A stretch of 64,000 nt of DNA, from the NCBI RefSeq assembly GCF_014842075.1, contig NZ_JACYVA010000002.1:366948-430947 (forward strand), in the 5' to 3' direction. The DNA comes from Sphingomonas sp. CFBP 13720 (GTDB lineage Bacteria > Pseudomonadota > Alphaproteobacteria > Sphingomonadales > Sphingomonadaceae). The stretch's first letter is position 1, and each line of letters starts with the position of its first letter. The notes beneath the pieces are model-generated. The model saw nothing but the letters and a program-made list of their open reading frames with translations, was not told where the DNA came from and did no database searches. The translations under genes were made by a program, and so were the position numbers. Positions 8,673 to 16,355 of the stretch are shown piece after piece.

Positions 8673-9784
8673 GCGCCGCGCGCCGTGATGCGCAGCCCGC
8701 CGCCGGGCGCGGGCGCGACCTGCGCCGCGACGCCCGCCGCCGACAGTGCCGCGCGCAGACGGTCGGCGATGCCGGTTTCGGGCGAATCGAGATCGATCGT
8801 CAGTGCCTCCCCTTCGAATGCCATCGTCCGCACCGCCAATGCGGGACCGATCGGGGCCAGCGCACCCGATACCCGCGCCAGCAGCGGGACGAATCGGTTG
8901 CTGCCGGTCGGGCGCGGCAACAGATCGGCGACGCGCGTCGTGAAATCGTCGCCACCGGTCGGTACGCCCGGTGCCGTCGTTACCACCAGTTGCTGGAGCG
9001 CCGCCTGCCGCCGGTCGGCGATCCGCCGCAGCATCAGCGTATCGCCGACCGCGATCACGCCATGCGCTACCGCCGCCAGCGCCAGGATCATCGCGACCTT
9101 GCGCGCCGTGCTGGGCCACGCGCCGCGCCGCCGCGAATATATGCCCTGCCGCAGGTCGATCGGCGCGGCGGCCACGCGTTCCGACACCGGCACGGGCGGG
9201 AATGCGGCCCCCCTCCCCGTCATGACCAGCGGCAACGGATCGCCCACCGCCTGTGCGGGCGGCCGCCCCGCCGCCTCCCACGCCGCGACCAGCATCGGCA
9301 ACGGCACGGCAAAGCCCGTACCGTCGGCGGCGCGGACCAGCGCGCGCGCGCCCGTCACCTCGACGCTCCAGCCCTCGACCGGCGCGGGCAGCGCCAGCGC
9401 GTCGGGAACGAACGCCGCCGATCCGATCCCCGCCGCATCGGCGATCGCGATCCATTCGACCATCCGTGCGTGGCGGACCACCCCGACCAGATAGCGCCGG
9501 TCGCCGATCGCATCGCCCAGCGTCAGGTGTACGGCATCGACCGGATCGGCGATCCGGTCCTCGACCGCGAACGGCAATGCCGCCAGCCGCTTCGCCCGGC
9601 TGGGCAGCGGCAGGTCGACGCCGAGCAGCAGCACCGCCTCTGCCGGCACGAGCAAGGTTGCGGGTCCGGCGGCATCGACTATGATCGCACGACCGCCCGC
9701 GATCGCCCACACGCCGGCGGCGGGGGCGGGCGAACCGGCGGAAGCGGGTTCGACTGTCACAATGGCTTCATCGTGTGGACGCAT
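8669..9784 (-). CDS. gspL: Type II secretion platform protein GspL
   Basis: A 371-residue protein with an actin-like cytoplasmic domain (about 1-220, with LLVPAEAVLLLGVDLPLPSR), one membrane helix (about 250-270, KVAMILALAAVAHGVIAV) and a C-terminal ferredoxin-like periplasmic domain. GspL recruits the GspE ATPase to the inner membrane. I chose ATG at 9784 because the next upstream ATG (9802) would overlap the divergent gspG start at 9795. Only 10 bases separate the two genes, so the divergent promoters must lie inside coding sequence. Confidence 0.9.
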   Translation of the reverse strand: MRPHDEAIVTVEPASAGSPAPAAGVWAIAGGRAIIVDAAGPATLLVPAEAVLLLGVDLPLPSRAKRLAALPFAVEDRIADPVDAVHLTLGDAIGDRRYLVGVVRHARMVEWIAIADAAGIGSAAFVPDALALPAPVEGWSVEVTGARALVRAADGTGFAVPLPMLVAAWEAAGRPPAQAVGDPLPLVMTGRGAAFPPVPVSERVAAAPIDLRQGIYSRRRGAWPSTARKVAMILALAAVAHGVIAVGDTLMLRRIADRRQAALQQLVVTTAPGVPTGGDDFTTRVADLLPRPTGSNRFVPLLARVSGALAPIGPALAVRTMAFEGEALTIDLDSPETGIADRLRAALSAAGVAAQVAPAPGGGLRITARGA

Positions 9785-9794
9785 TGGGGCGTGG

Positions 9795-10280
9795 ATGCGC
9801 ATCTTATTCCGAAAGTTTCATGACACCTTCGCAGCCAACCGCGCTGCCCGCAAGGTTTCTGTCCCCGACGATCAGGCGGGGCTGACGCTGGTCGAGATGA
9901 TCGTGGTGCTGGCGATCATCGCACTGGTCGCCGCATTGATCGTGCCCAACGTCATCAACCGGCCCGATCAGGCACGGGTGACGACCGCAGGCACCGACCT
10001 GCGATCGATCGGCGGCGCGCTGAAAATGTACCGGCTCGACAATGGCGATTACCCGACGACCGAACAGGGGCTGAAGGCGCTGGTCGAAAAGCCGACGTCG
10101 CCACCGCTGCCCGGCGCCTACCCGCCTGACGGCTATCTGTCGCAGATGCCGCAGGACCCATGGGGCAACCCCTATGTGTACGAATCGACCGGCGGCCGCT
10201 TCGCGATCAAGTCGCTCGGCAAGGACGGCAAGCCCGGCGGCACCGATCTGGACGCGGATATCGACGGACAGACACGCTGA
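9795..10280 (+). CDS. gspG: Major pseudopilin GspG
   Basis: Builds the shaft of the periplasmic pseudopilus. The prepilin peptidase site is QAG|LTLVEMIVVLAIIAL, with Glu+5 intact; position +1 is Leu rather than the usual Phe. The C-terminal part has the GspG signatures MYRLDNGDYPTTEQGLKAL and DPWGNPY, including calcium-site residues near the end (GGTDLDADI). Measured from ATG 9795 the leader is about 29 residues, longer than the usual 6-10; no better start is visible nearer the cleavage site. First gene of the rightward operon gspG-H-I-C-D. Confidence 0.95.
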   Translation: MRILFRKFHDTFAANRAARKVSVPDDQAGLTLVEMIVVLAIIALVAALIVPNVINRPDQARVTTAGTDLRSIGGALKMYRLDNGDYPTTEQGLKALVEKPTSPPLPGAYPPDGYLSQMPQDPWGNPYVYESTGGRFAIKSLGKDGKPGGTDLDADIDGQTR

Positions 10281-10281
10281 G

Positions 10282-10752
10282 GTGACGCAATCCCCCCGCC
10301 GCGTGCCCGTATCGCAACGGGGCATGACCCTGATCGAAATGCTGATCGTCCTTGCCATCATCGGCGTGGCGGCGGGGGCGGTGACGCTGGGCATCGGCGC
10401 CGCCACGCGCGCGCCCAATGTCGAGGCGGAGGCGCGGCGGCTGGCGACGCGGTTGCAGGCGGCGGCGGACGACGCGATGCTCGGCGACCAGCTGATCGCG
10501 CTGACCATCGAACCGCATGGTTATGGCTTTGCCCAGATGGGCGCGAAGGGTCTCGTTCCGCGCACCGACGACGCGCTGGCGTTCCACACCCTGCCCGGCG
10601 GCATGACGATGACGCTGTCGATCCCCGCGCCGGTCATCCTCGGCGTCGACGGCACCGGACAGGCGATGTCCGCGACGATCGTGGGCGGCGACCAGTCGTG
10701 GCGTGTCGACTATGACGGCGTGACCGCGCTCGCGACGAAGGTGGCGGCGTGA
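10282..10752 (+). CDS. gspH: Minor pseudopilin GspH
   Basis: A 156-residue protein starting at GTG 10282, one base after the gspG stop. The leader VTQSPRRVPVSQRG ends at the prepilin peptidase site RG|MTLIEMLIVLAIIG, with Met at +1 and Glu at +5. A GspH-type beta-rich C-terminal domain follows. It belongs to the pseudopilus tip region. Its stop (10750-10752) overlaps the gspI start. Confidence 0.88.
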   Translation: MTQSPRRVPVSQRGMTLIEMLIVLAIIGVAAGAVTLGIGAATRAPNVEAEARRLATRLQAAADDAMLGDQLIALTIEPHGYGFAQMGAKGLVPRTDDALAFHTLPGGMTMTLSIPAPVILGVDGTGQAMSATIVGGDQSWRVDYDGVTALATKVAA

Positions 10753-11225
10753 CCATGACTTCGTTTGGCACCGTGGACGATCCGGCGCATGGTGGACCGT
10801 CGACGGGGCGGCCCCCGCGCCACGTACCGCCCGAAGCGGCAACCCCGCTCGGGCGATGCTGCGGGGACGGCGAATCGAATGCGGGTTTTTCGCTGATCGA
10901 GGCGATGGTGGCGCTGGCGGTGCTGGCGATCGCCACGGTAGGGCTGATGGGCGCGGTGGAGCAGCATATCGATTCGACCCGTGGCGTCGAACGGCGTGCG
11001 ATCGCGATGTGGGTGGCCGAAAACCGGCTCGCCGATCTGGAAGTGGGGACGCCGGAAGCGAATGGAGATCGGGTCGACATGCTGGGGCGCAACTGGACCG
11101 TGGCGGTGAGGCGCATCGCCACGTCCGACCCCGCGCTCGACCGGGTGACGATCGAGGTCGCCGCCACCGGCGAAACCGCGCCGCTCGCCCGGCTCGACGG
11201 ATTCCTGCGCGGGGACGGCGCATGA
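10749..11225 (+). CDS. gspI: Minor pseudopilin GspI with unusually long leader
   Basis: The prepilin peptidase site is NAG|FSLIEAMVALAVLAI with Glu+5, followed by a helix and a small GspI-type domain (ENRLADLEVG, a GspI signature region). GTG 10749 overlaps the gspH stop by GTGA. The leader is then about 46 residues, Pro-rich and containing a Cys-Cys pair (GRCCGDGE). No nearer in-frame ATG or GTG lies close to the cleavage site. GspI normally forms the tip complex with GspJ and GspK, but neither gene follows: gspC starts directly at ATGA. Confidence 0.88.
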   Translation: MTMTSFGTVDDPAHGGPSTGRPPRHVPPEAATPLGRCCGDGESNAGFSLIEAMVALAVLAIATVGLMGAVEQHIDSTRGVERRAIAMWVAENRLADLEVGTPEANGDRVDMLGRNWTVAVRRIATSDPALDRVTIEVAATGETAPLARLDGFLRGDGA

Positions 11226-12001
11226 TCGTGCTGCAACGGCTGCGCTCGCCGGGCCGCGCGATCGACCTGCTGGCGGGCGTGGCGATCGTCTCGGTCGCGT
11301 TCGCGCTGGCCGGGCTGGTGTGGCGGATGGCCGGCCATGCCGATACCGGGGCGATCACCGTGCCGTCGGCGGCCCGTGCGCGCAGCGTCGCGATCGACCC
11401 CGCCCCCGCACTGGCATGGAGCCCGTTCGGCAGCCCGACCGCCGCCGACGCAACTGCCGCGACATCGATCCAGGCGGTGCTGAAAGGCGTCGTCTTCGCG
11501 CGTCCCGCCGAACTGTCGACCGCGTTCGTCGCGATCGGCAATGAACCTGCCAAACCGGTCCGGGCGGGCGACGCGGTCGCTGGCGCGACGATCACCGAAA
11601 TCCGTCGCGACCGCATCATCCTGAACAATGGCGGGCGGCTGGAATATCTGGCCTTCCCCGATCCGTTCGGTCTGGCGACGCCCGCGCCGGGCACCGCCGC
11701 CCCGCCCGCACCGGGCCAGCCCGCGCCGCCGCAGCCGCAGCCCGCCGCCGCCACCCCGCCCGGCGCGCAGGCGGTGCTGTCGCGGCTCAATGCTACACAG
11801 GTGCCCGGCGGCTATGCGGTCGGGGCCAACCCGCCGCCCGGCATGCGCGCGGGCGACGTCGTGCAATCGGTCAACGGCGCGGCCATGACCGACCAGTCGG
11901 CGGTCAACGCCGCTATCGCCAGCGCCGGGATGACCGGACAGGCACAGGTCACCATTCTTCGCGACGGCAAGCCGATCACCGTCACCGTCCCCATCCGTTG
12001 A
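11222..12001 (+). CDS. gspC: Type II secretion protein GspC with PDZ domain
   Basis: A 259-residue bitopic protein: membrane helix (about 18-38), homology region (WSPFGSP ... IQAVLKGVVFARPAELSTAFVAIG ... GDAVAGATITEIRRDRIILNN, about 60-145), a Pro/Ala-rich linker (about 155-185) and a PDZ domain at the end (GDVVQSVNGAAMTD). GspC links the inner-membrane platform to the secretin and takes part in substrate choice. Its start overlaps the gspI stop, and gspD follows immediately. Confidence 0.93.
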   Translation: MIVLQRLRSPGRAIDLLAGVAIVSVAFALAGLVWRMAGHADTGAITVPSAARARSVAIDPAPALAWSPFGSPTAADATAATSIQAVLKGVVFARPAELSTAFVAIGNEPAKPVRAGDAVAGATITEIRRDRIILNNGGRLEYLAFPDPFGLATPAPGTAAPPAPGQPAPPQPQPAAATPPGAQAVLSRLNATQVPGGYAVGANPPPGMRAGDVVQSVNGAAMTDQSAVNAAIASAGMTGQAQVTILRDGKPITVTVPIR

Positions 12002-12012
12002 GGCTTTTGCAC

Positions 12013-14067
12013 GTGCGCCATCCGATCCGTTCCGCGATCCTGCCCCTGATCCTCACCGCCACCAGCCTTTCCCCGCTGTCGGCGCAGCCGCAACAGGCGG
12101 CCGACATCGTCGTCAACATGCGCGGCGTCGAGATCGCTGACGTCGCCGACCAGATCAGCCGCATCACCGGCCGCACGCTGATCCTCGACCCGTCGGTCAA
12201 GGGACAGGTGACGGTGACCTCCGCCGAACCGCTCAGCCCGGCGGGCGTATGGGAATTGTTCCAGTCGGTGCTGCGCGCCAACGGGTTCGCCGCCGTCCGG
12301 TCGGGATCGGCATGGCGCATCATTCCGCAGGCGAATGCGGTGCGCGACGGCGGGGTGCGCGCGCGCGGCGTGGGCGGACAGGAACTGACGACGCGCATGG
12401 TCCGCCTGTCCAACGTCCCGTCCGCTGATGCCGCGCGCATCGTCCGCCCGCTGGTCGCCAGTTTCGGCAGCGTCGAACCGCTGACCCAGCCCAATGCCAT
12501 CGTCGTCACCGATTATGCCGACAATGTCCGCCGGATCGAGGCGCTGGCCCGTTCGCTCGACGGTGGCGGGGGATCGACCTTCACCACCATCACGCTCCAG
12601 AACGGCAATGCCGCCGACATCGCGACCGCGATGCAGGGCGTGCTGGGCGAAGGCGGCGCGCGCGTCGCGGGCGATGCGCGCAGCAATACCATCCTCGTGC
12701 GCGGCACCCCCGCCGCCGTCGCGGAGGCACGGCGCATCGCCCAGTCGCTCGACGCGCGCGGCGGCAACACCACCGCCACCCGCGTCTTCCGCCTCAACTA
12801 TGCCGATGCCGAAAGCGTGACCGAAGTGCTGCGCGGCATCCTCGGACAGCAGCAATCGGCATCCAACCCGGTCGCGCGCAGCCTGTCGACGACGTCGCAG
12901 CGCAACAATGCCGGTGCCGCGCTGTCGGGGCTGATCGCCAATGGCGGGGCCAGCGCGGCGGGCCTCGCCGCCGTGTCCGGTGGCCTCGGCGGATCGGGTG
13001 TGGGCGGCACGGCAGGCATCACGCCGATCGGCCAGAACCAGCCGACGGCGACGCCGCAAGGGTTCACCGCGCCCGACATCACGGTCCAGCCCGCGCCCGA
13101 CATCAACGCCGTGGTGGTGCGCGGCACGCCGACCGCGATCGCGCAGATCGAACGGCTGATCCCCGACCTCGACGTCCGCCGGCCGCAGGTGCTGATCGAG
13201 GCGGCGATCGTTGAGATATCGGGGACCGACGCCGAACAGCTCGCGGTACAGATCGGCACGGCGGGCGCGGCGCTCAACCGGGTCAGCGGGGTCGGCACCT
13301 CGTTCACCAACGGCGGCGCATCGCTCGGCCAGATCCTCAACGTGCTCGGCGTTCCCGCTGCGGGCCTGCTGACCGGCGGCCTGACGGGCAACTTCACCAT
13401 CGGCAATGATTTCTCGATCCTGCTCCAGGCGCTCAGCACCTCGACCAAGGCGAACCTGCTGTCGACGCCGCAGATCACGACGCTCGACAACAAGCTGGGC
13501 GAGTTGGTGGTGGCACAGGAAGTGCCGTTCGTCACCGGATCGATCCTGACCGGCAACGGCACCGCCAACCCTTATACCACGATCGAGCGCAAGGACGTCG
13601 GCATTACGCTGCGCGTCATCCCGCGCATCAACGCGGGCGACACCATCCGGCTGGAAGTCAGCCAGGAAGCGTCGGCGCTGTCCCCGACCCAGCTCAACGC
13701 CGCCGCCGACCTGATCACCCAGAAGCGGTCGACCAGCACCACCGTGCTTGCCGACAATGGCCAGACGATCATGCTGGGCGGCCTGACCAGCGACGATTAC
13801 AACCGCACGCGCAGCCAGGTGCCGATCCTCGGCAGCATCCCGATCCTCGGCGAACTGTTCAAGGGCCGCAACGAATCGCGCCAGAAGCGTACGCTGTTCG
13901 TCTTCTTGAAACCCACCATCCTGCGCGACGGTGCCGACGCGGCGGCGGCCGCCCGCAGCCGCTACGACCGCCTGCGCGGGGAAGAAGTGTTGCAGGGCGA
14001 AAAGCGCAGCCTGCTGCTCAATCCCCCCGCCCCGCGCCTGACGCTGGAGATCGACGGGATTTATTGA
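12013..14067 (+). CDS. gspD: Type II secretion secretin GspD
   Basis: The outer-membrane pore of the T2SS. A signal peptide ends at SPLSAQ. N0 (ADIVVNMRGVEIADVADQIS) and N1-N3 domains follow (ITLQNGNAADIATAMQGVLG; VFRLNYADAESVTEVLRG), with a Ser/Gly-rich insert in N3, then the secretin domain (VLIEAAIVEISGTDAEQLAV ... SILLQALSTSTKANLLSTPQI ... VPILGSIPILGELF). I prefer GTG 12013 because GAGG lies 9 bases upstream; a TTG at 11998 overlapping the gspC stop is possible. About 684 residues. The 3' end overlaps the convergent hydrolase gene by 7 bases. Confidence 0.95.
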   Translation: MRHPIRSAILPLILTATSLSPLSAQPQQAADIVVNMRGVEIADVADQISRITGRTLILDPSVKGQVTVTSAEPLSPAGVWELFQSVLRANGFAAVRSGSAWRIIPQANAVRDGGVRARGVGGQELTTRMVRLSNVPSADAARIVRPLVASFGSVEPLTQPNAIVVTDYADNVRRIEALARSLDGGGGSTFTTITLQNGNAADIATAMQGVLGEGGARVAGDARSNTILVRGTPAAVAEARRIAQSLDARGGNTTATRVFRLNYADAESVTEVLRGILGQQQSASNPVARSLSTTSQRNNAGAALSGLIANGGASAAGLAAVSGGLGGSGVGGTAGITPIGQNQPTATPQGFTAPDITVQPAPDINAVVVRGTPTAIAQIERLIPDLDVRRPQVLIEAAIVEISGTDAEQLAVQIGTAGAALNRVSGVGTSFTNGGASLGQILNVLGVPAAGLLTGGLTGNFTIGNDFSILLQALSTSTKANLLSTPQITTLDNKLGELVVAQEVPFVTGSILTGNGTANPYTTIERKDVGITLRVIPRINAGDTIRLEVSQEASALSPTQLNAAADLITQKRSTSTTVLADNGQTIMLGGLTSDDYNRTRSQVPILGSIPILGELFKGRNESRQKRTLFVFLKPTILRDGADAAAAARSRYDRLRGEEVLQGEKRSLLLNPPAPRLTLEIDGIY

Positions 14068-15125
14068 CGGGGCGTCTTTCCCGGTGACAGCCGGGGCGTC
14101 AGCCACCGATCGATCAGGTCGATCGTCGCCGGATCGGATATCGGCCAGCCCTGATATTCGCGCTTGCCCGCCGCGGTCGTCACCAGCGGTTTGTAGGCGT
14201 GTTCGACCCCGGGCATCTGAACGATCGTCGCATCGGCGTTGCCGCGCAGCGCGACCTGTGCGGCGGGCATCGCCAGTCGGCTGGATACGACCGTATCGTC
14301 GGCGGCGAAGACGGCCAGTACCGGCGCCTTGACCCGCGCCAACACATCACCCGCCGCGACCGTGTAGAGCGACGACGTTGCCGGGTCGCCCAACGTGCGT
14401 ACCGCGCCATCGGCCTGTTCGCGGGACCATCCGGCGGCCATGAACGCTTCGCCGACCGCGATCCGGTCGGCAGCGATCGACTCCGGCGGGGCGGCGGTGG
14501 TCAATCCACCCAGATAGCGGCGGGTCGCATCGAGGATCGGTGGAATGGCGTCGCCCTGCATGCCCGATGTCGCGAGTTTCTCCCGCATTTCGTCGAGGAA
14601 CAGCACCCCTCGTTCCCCGGCGGGGGCGGACATCGTCACGACCGCAGCGATCGGCGGACCATCGACGGCGAGCGCCGGACCGATCACCCCGCCCTGGCTC
14701 ACCCCCAGAACGGCGATCCGGGCCGGATCGATGACGTCCTGTCGGGAACGTAGATAGGCAAGCACCGCACCCGCATCACGCTGCGCCACGTCCATCGCAT
14801 CCACGAACGTGCCGGTCGACTTGCCGATGCCGCGCTTGTCGAAGCTGAGCGTCGCGATGCCGCGCGCCAGCAACCGCTTTTCCAGCAACGGGTAGATGCC
14901 GTGCGGCGACGGCCCGCCCCCGCCCAGCAGCAGCACGACCGGCGGCCGCTGTGTGTCCGCCGGGGGCAGTTGCAGTTCTCCGGCGAGCACGACGCCGGGA
15001 TCGGACGCGATGCGAACCTGTTCGATACGGGGCGCAACCGATGTCACCGGTCGCGCCGATACCGGCTGGACGCCCGGCGAAACCGCTGTCCACAACGCCA
15101 CGACGAATGCCGTTCTGCCGATCAT
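14061..15125 (-). CDS. Exported alpha/beta hydrolase
   Basis: A 354-residue protein with a signal peptide (MIGRTAFVVALWTAVSPGVQ), the oxyanion region LLLGGGGPSPHG, FDKRGIGKSTG, nucleophile elbow GVSQGG, a catalytic Asp candidate in AVFAADDTVV and a His in PGVEHAYKPL. The family hydrolyses esters or peptides; the substrate is unknown. AGGAGG lies at a proper distance before ATG. It faces gspD tail to tail with a 7-base overlap. Being exported and next to a T2SS, it could be a secretion substrate, but nothing in the sequence proves it. Confidence 0.85.
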   Translation of the reverse strand: MIGRTAFVVALWTAVSPGVQPVSARPVTSVAPRIEQVRIASDPGVVLAGELQLPPADTQRPPVVLLLGGGGPSPHGIYPLLEKRLLARGIATLSFDKRGIGKSTGTFVDAMDVAQRDAGAVLAYLRSRQDVIDPARIAVLGVSQGGVIGPALAVDGPPIAAVVTMSAPAGERGVLFLDEMREKLATSGMQGDAIPPILDATRRYLGGLTTAAPPESIAADRIAVGEAFMAAGWSREQADGAVRTLGDPATSSLYTVAAGDVLARVKAPVLAVFAADDTVVSSRLAMPAAQVALRGNADATIVQMPGVEHAYKPLVTTAAGKREYQGWPISDPATIDLIDRWLTPRLSPGKTPRQ

Positions 15126-15173
15126 GCTTCCCTCCTGTCGATTTCATCATGCCGCGTGGTCGACGCCACACGA

Positions 15174-15800
15174 TCAATGTCGATGCAGCGACCTGTCCTC
15201 CGCTTCGTCCGGCAGTTCGCCATGCCACCGGACGAGGATCGTGACCGTCGCCAGTTCGATGCCGATCGCGATCGCCTGCGGCAGCGCACAGGGGTCGTAG
15301 AGGAACAGGATGCCGGTAAAGGCGATCATCGTCGCCATCATCGCCGCGCCGAGCCGCCCGAGCATCGCCACCCGTGCCCAGTCACGCTCCAGCATCCCCC
15401 ACGCCATCGCGACATGGCCGCCGCCCAGCAGCCCGGTCAGCAACACCAGCCACGACAGCCCGCCCCGGTTGGCGTCGTTGACCGGCGTGACCGGCCAACC
15501 GCTGATCCCGTCGAGCGTCAGATAGGGATACCCCAGCGCCGCACTCCACACCAGCAACGCCGCCATCGGCACCACCACACCAACCGCAAGGATATGCGCC
15601 GCCAGCGCGAAGCGTCCCTCCGGCTGCGCGACCAGCTCGCGTCCTGCCGCCAGCAGGCAGCCGGCGGCGAAGCCCAGCGGCTTGCCGGCATCGGCCGCGA
15701 CGAAAAACTCCGCGCGCATCGCCGCTGCCCATTCGCGGCGCGCAGGTCCGAGACAATGTTCGCTCAACCTCATGATCGCGCGGGCGACGACGATCCTCAT
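15174..15800 (-). CDS. Membrane protein paired with PadR regulator
   Basis: A 208-residue protein with an amphipathic N-terminus (MRLSEHCLGPARREWAAAMRAEF) and about five hydrophobic segments (around 65-85, 105-125, 135-150, 160-178, 180-195). The N-terminal 'RREWAAAMRAEF' pattern is common in membrane proteins encoded with PadR regulators. ATG at 15800 overlaps the padR stop by ATGA, so the two are translationally coupled. The function is unknown. Confidence 0.75.
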   Translation of the reverse strand: MRIVVARAIMRLSEHCLGPARREWAAAMRAEFFVAADAGKPLGFAAGCLLAAGRELVAQPEGRFALAAHILAVGVVVPMAALLVWSAALGYPYLTLDGISGWPVTPVNDANRGGLSWLVLLTGLLGGGHVAMAWGMLERDWARVAMLGRLGAAMMATMIAFTGILFLYDPCALPQAIAIGIELATVTILVRWHGELPDEAEDRSLHRH

Positions 15801-16099
15801 GCCGTCACCGGCATCGCATTGGGTTGCGGTGCATCGGGTTCGATCGTCCGCGCCAGCGCCAGTCCAGCGCCGGTCAGGCGATAGGCGTGACGCGGCGGCC
15901 GGCCCGGCTGGGTGGGCGCATGCCATTCCGCCTCGACCAACCCCTGATCGCACATCCGCATCAACAGCGGATAGAGCGTTCCCGACAACACCCCGCTCTC
16001 CTTCATCAGGTCATAGCCATATCGCCATCGGACCGGTTGCGCCGATAACAGCGCCAGCAGGCTGCGCATCTGTTTGGAAGGGCGACGATTACGGGCCAT
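15797..16099 (-). CDS. PadR-family transcriptional regulator
   Basis: A 100-residue winged-helix repressor: LLALLSAQPVRWRYGYDLMKESGVLSGTLYPLLMRMCDQGLVEAEW, then the wing (GRPPRHAYRLTGAGLAL). This is the short PadR-s1 type. ATG at 16099 was chosen; it has no ribosome site, and a 20-base inverted repeat that looks like its operator begins only 7 bases upstream. Translation may therefore be leaderless or nearly so. It probably represses itself and the downstream membrane protein. Confidence 0.88.
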   Translation of the reverse strand: MARNRRPSKQMRSLLALLSAQPVRWRYGYDLMKESGVLSGTLYPLLMRMCDQGLVEAEWHAPTQPGRPPRHAYRLTGAGLALARTIEPDAPQPNAMPVTA

Positions 16100-16105
16100 C
16101 CGCAA

Positions 16106-16125
16106 AAATAAACATATGTAGATTT
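16106..16125. promoter_or_regulatory. PadR-type operator (inverted repeat)
   Basis: AAATAAACAT-ATGTAGATTT: the two 10-base arms match at 8 of 10 positions and are centred on ACATATGT, a pattern of the PadR operator type (ATGT...ACAT). It lies immediately upstream of the padR start codon on the minus strand, in an A/T-rich island within very GC-rich sequence, as expected for an autoregulated promoter. Confidence 0.65.
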
Positions 16126-16300
16126 AAGAGTCAACGGCGATGTCGTGGCGTTCGGGACGCCGGGTTTCATACCGCCCTTCCAACCGTTTCGGTCGCATCG
16201 TCAGCCTACCGTTCCGTCGTCCCTCTCGGGTTCATCAGGGCACGGCGTATCCAGCCGGCAAGCGTCGTGTTCACGCATTTCCTGCCACAGGAACGACAAC

Positions 16301-16327
16301 GGGCGGCGGTCTTGTCGACCGCCGCCC
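16301..16327 (-). terminator. Hairpin terminator candidate after the PhoX gene
   Basis: A perfect 11-bp stem (16301-16311 GGGCGGCGGTC with 16317-16327) and 5-base loop, 29 bases after the phoX-like stop. The tail on the minus strand (GTTGTCGTTCC) is only moderately T-rich. Between 16126 and this hairpin I see no gene. Confidence 0.55.
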
Positions 16328-16355
16328 GCCGCTTTCCGCCGAAGCGTTCGTGCCT

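Noticed and set aside
10749-10887. Frameshift or remnant of a lost gene fused to gspI
   Set aside because: The frame is continuous from the coupled GTG, codon bias is normal, and no similarity of the leader to another pseudopilin is seen; a long leader is the simpler reading.
11812-14106. A 764-codon leftward open frame over gspD
   Set aside because: Antisense shadow of the secretin.
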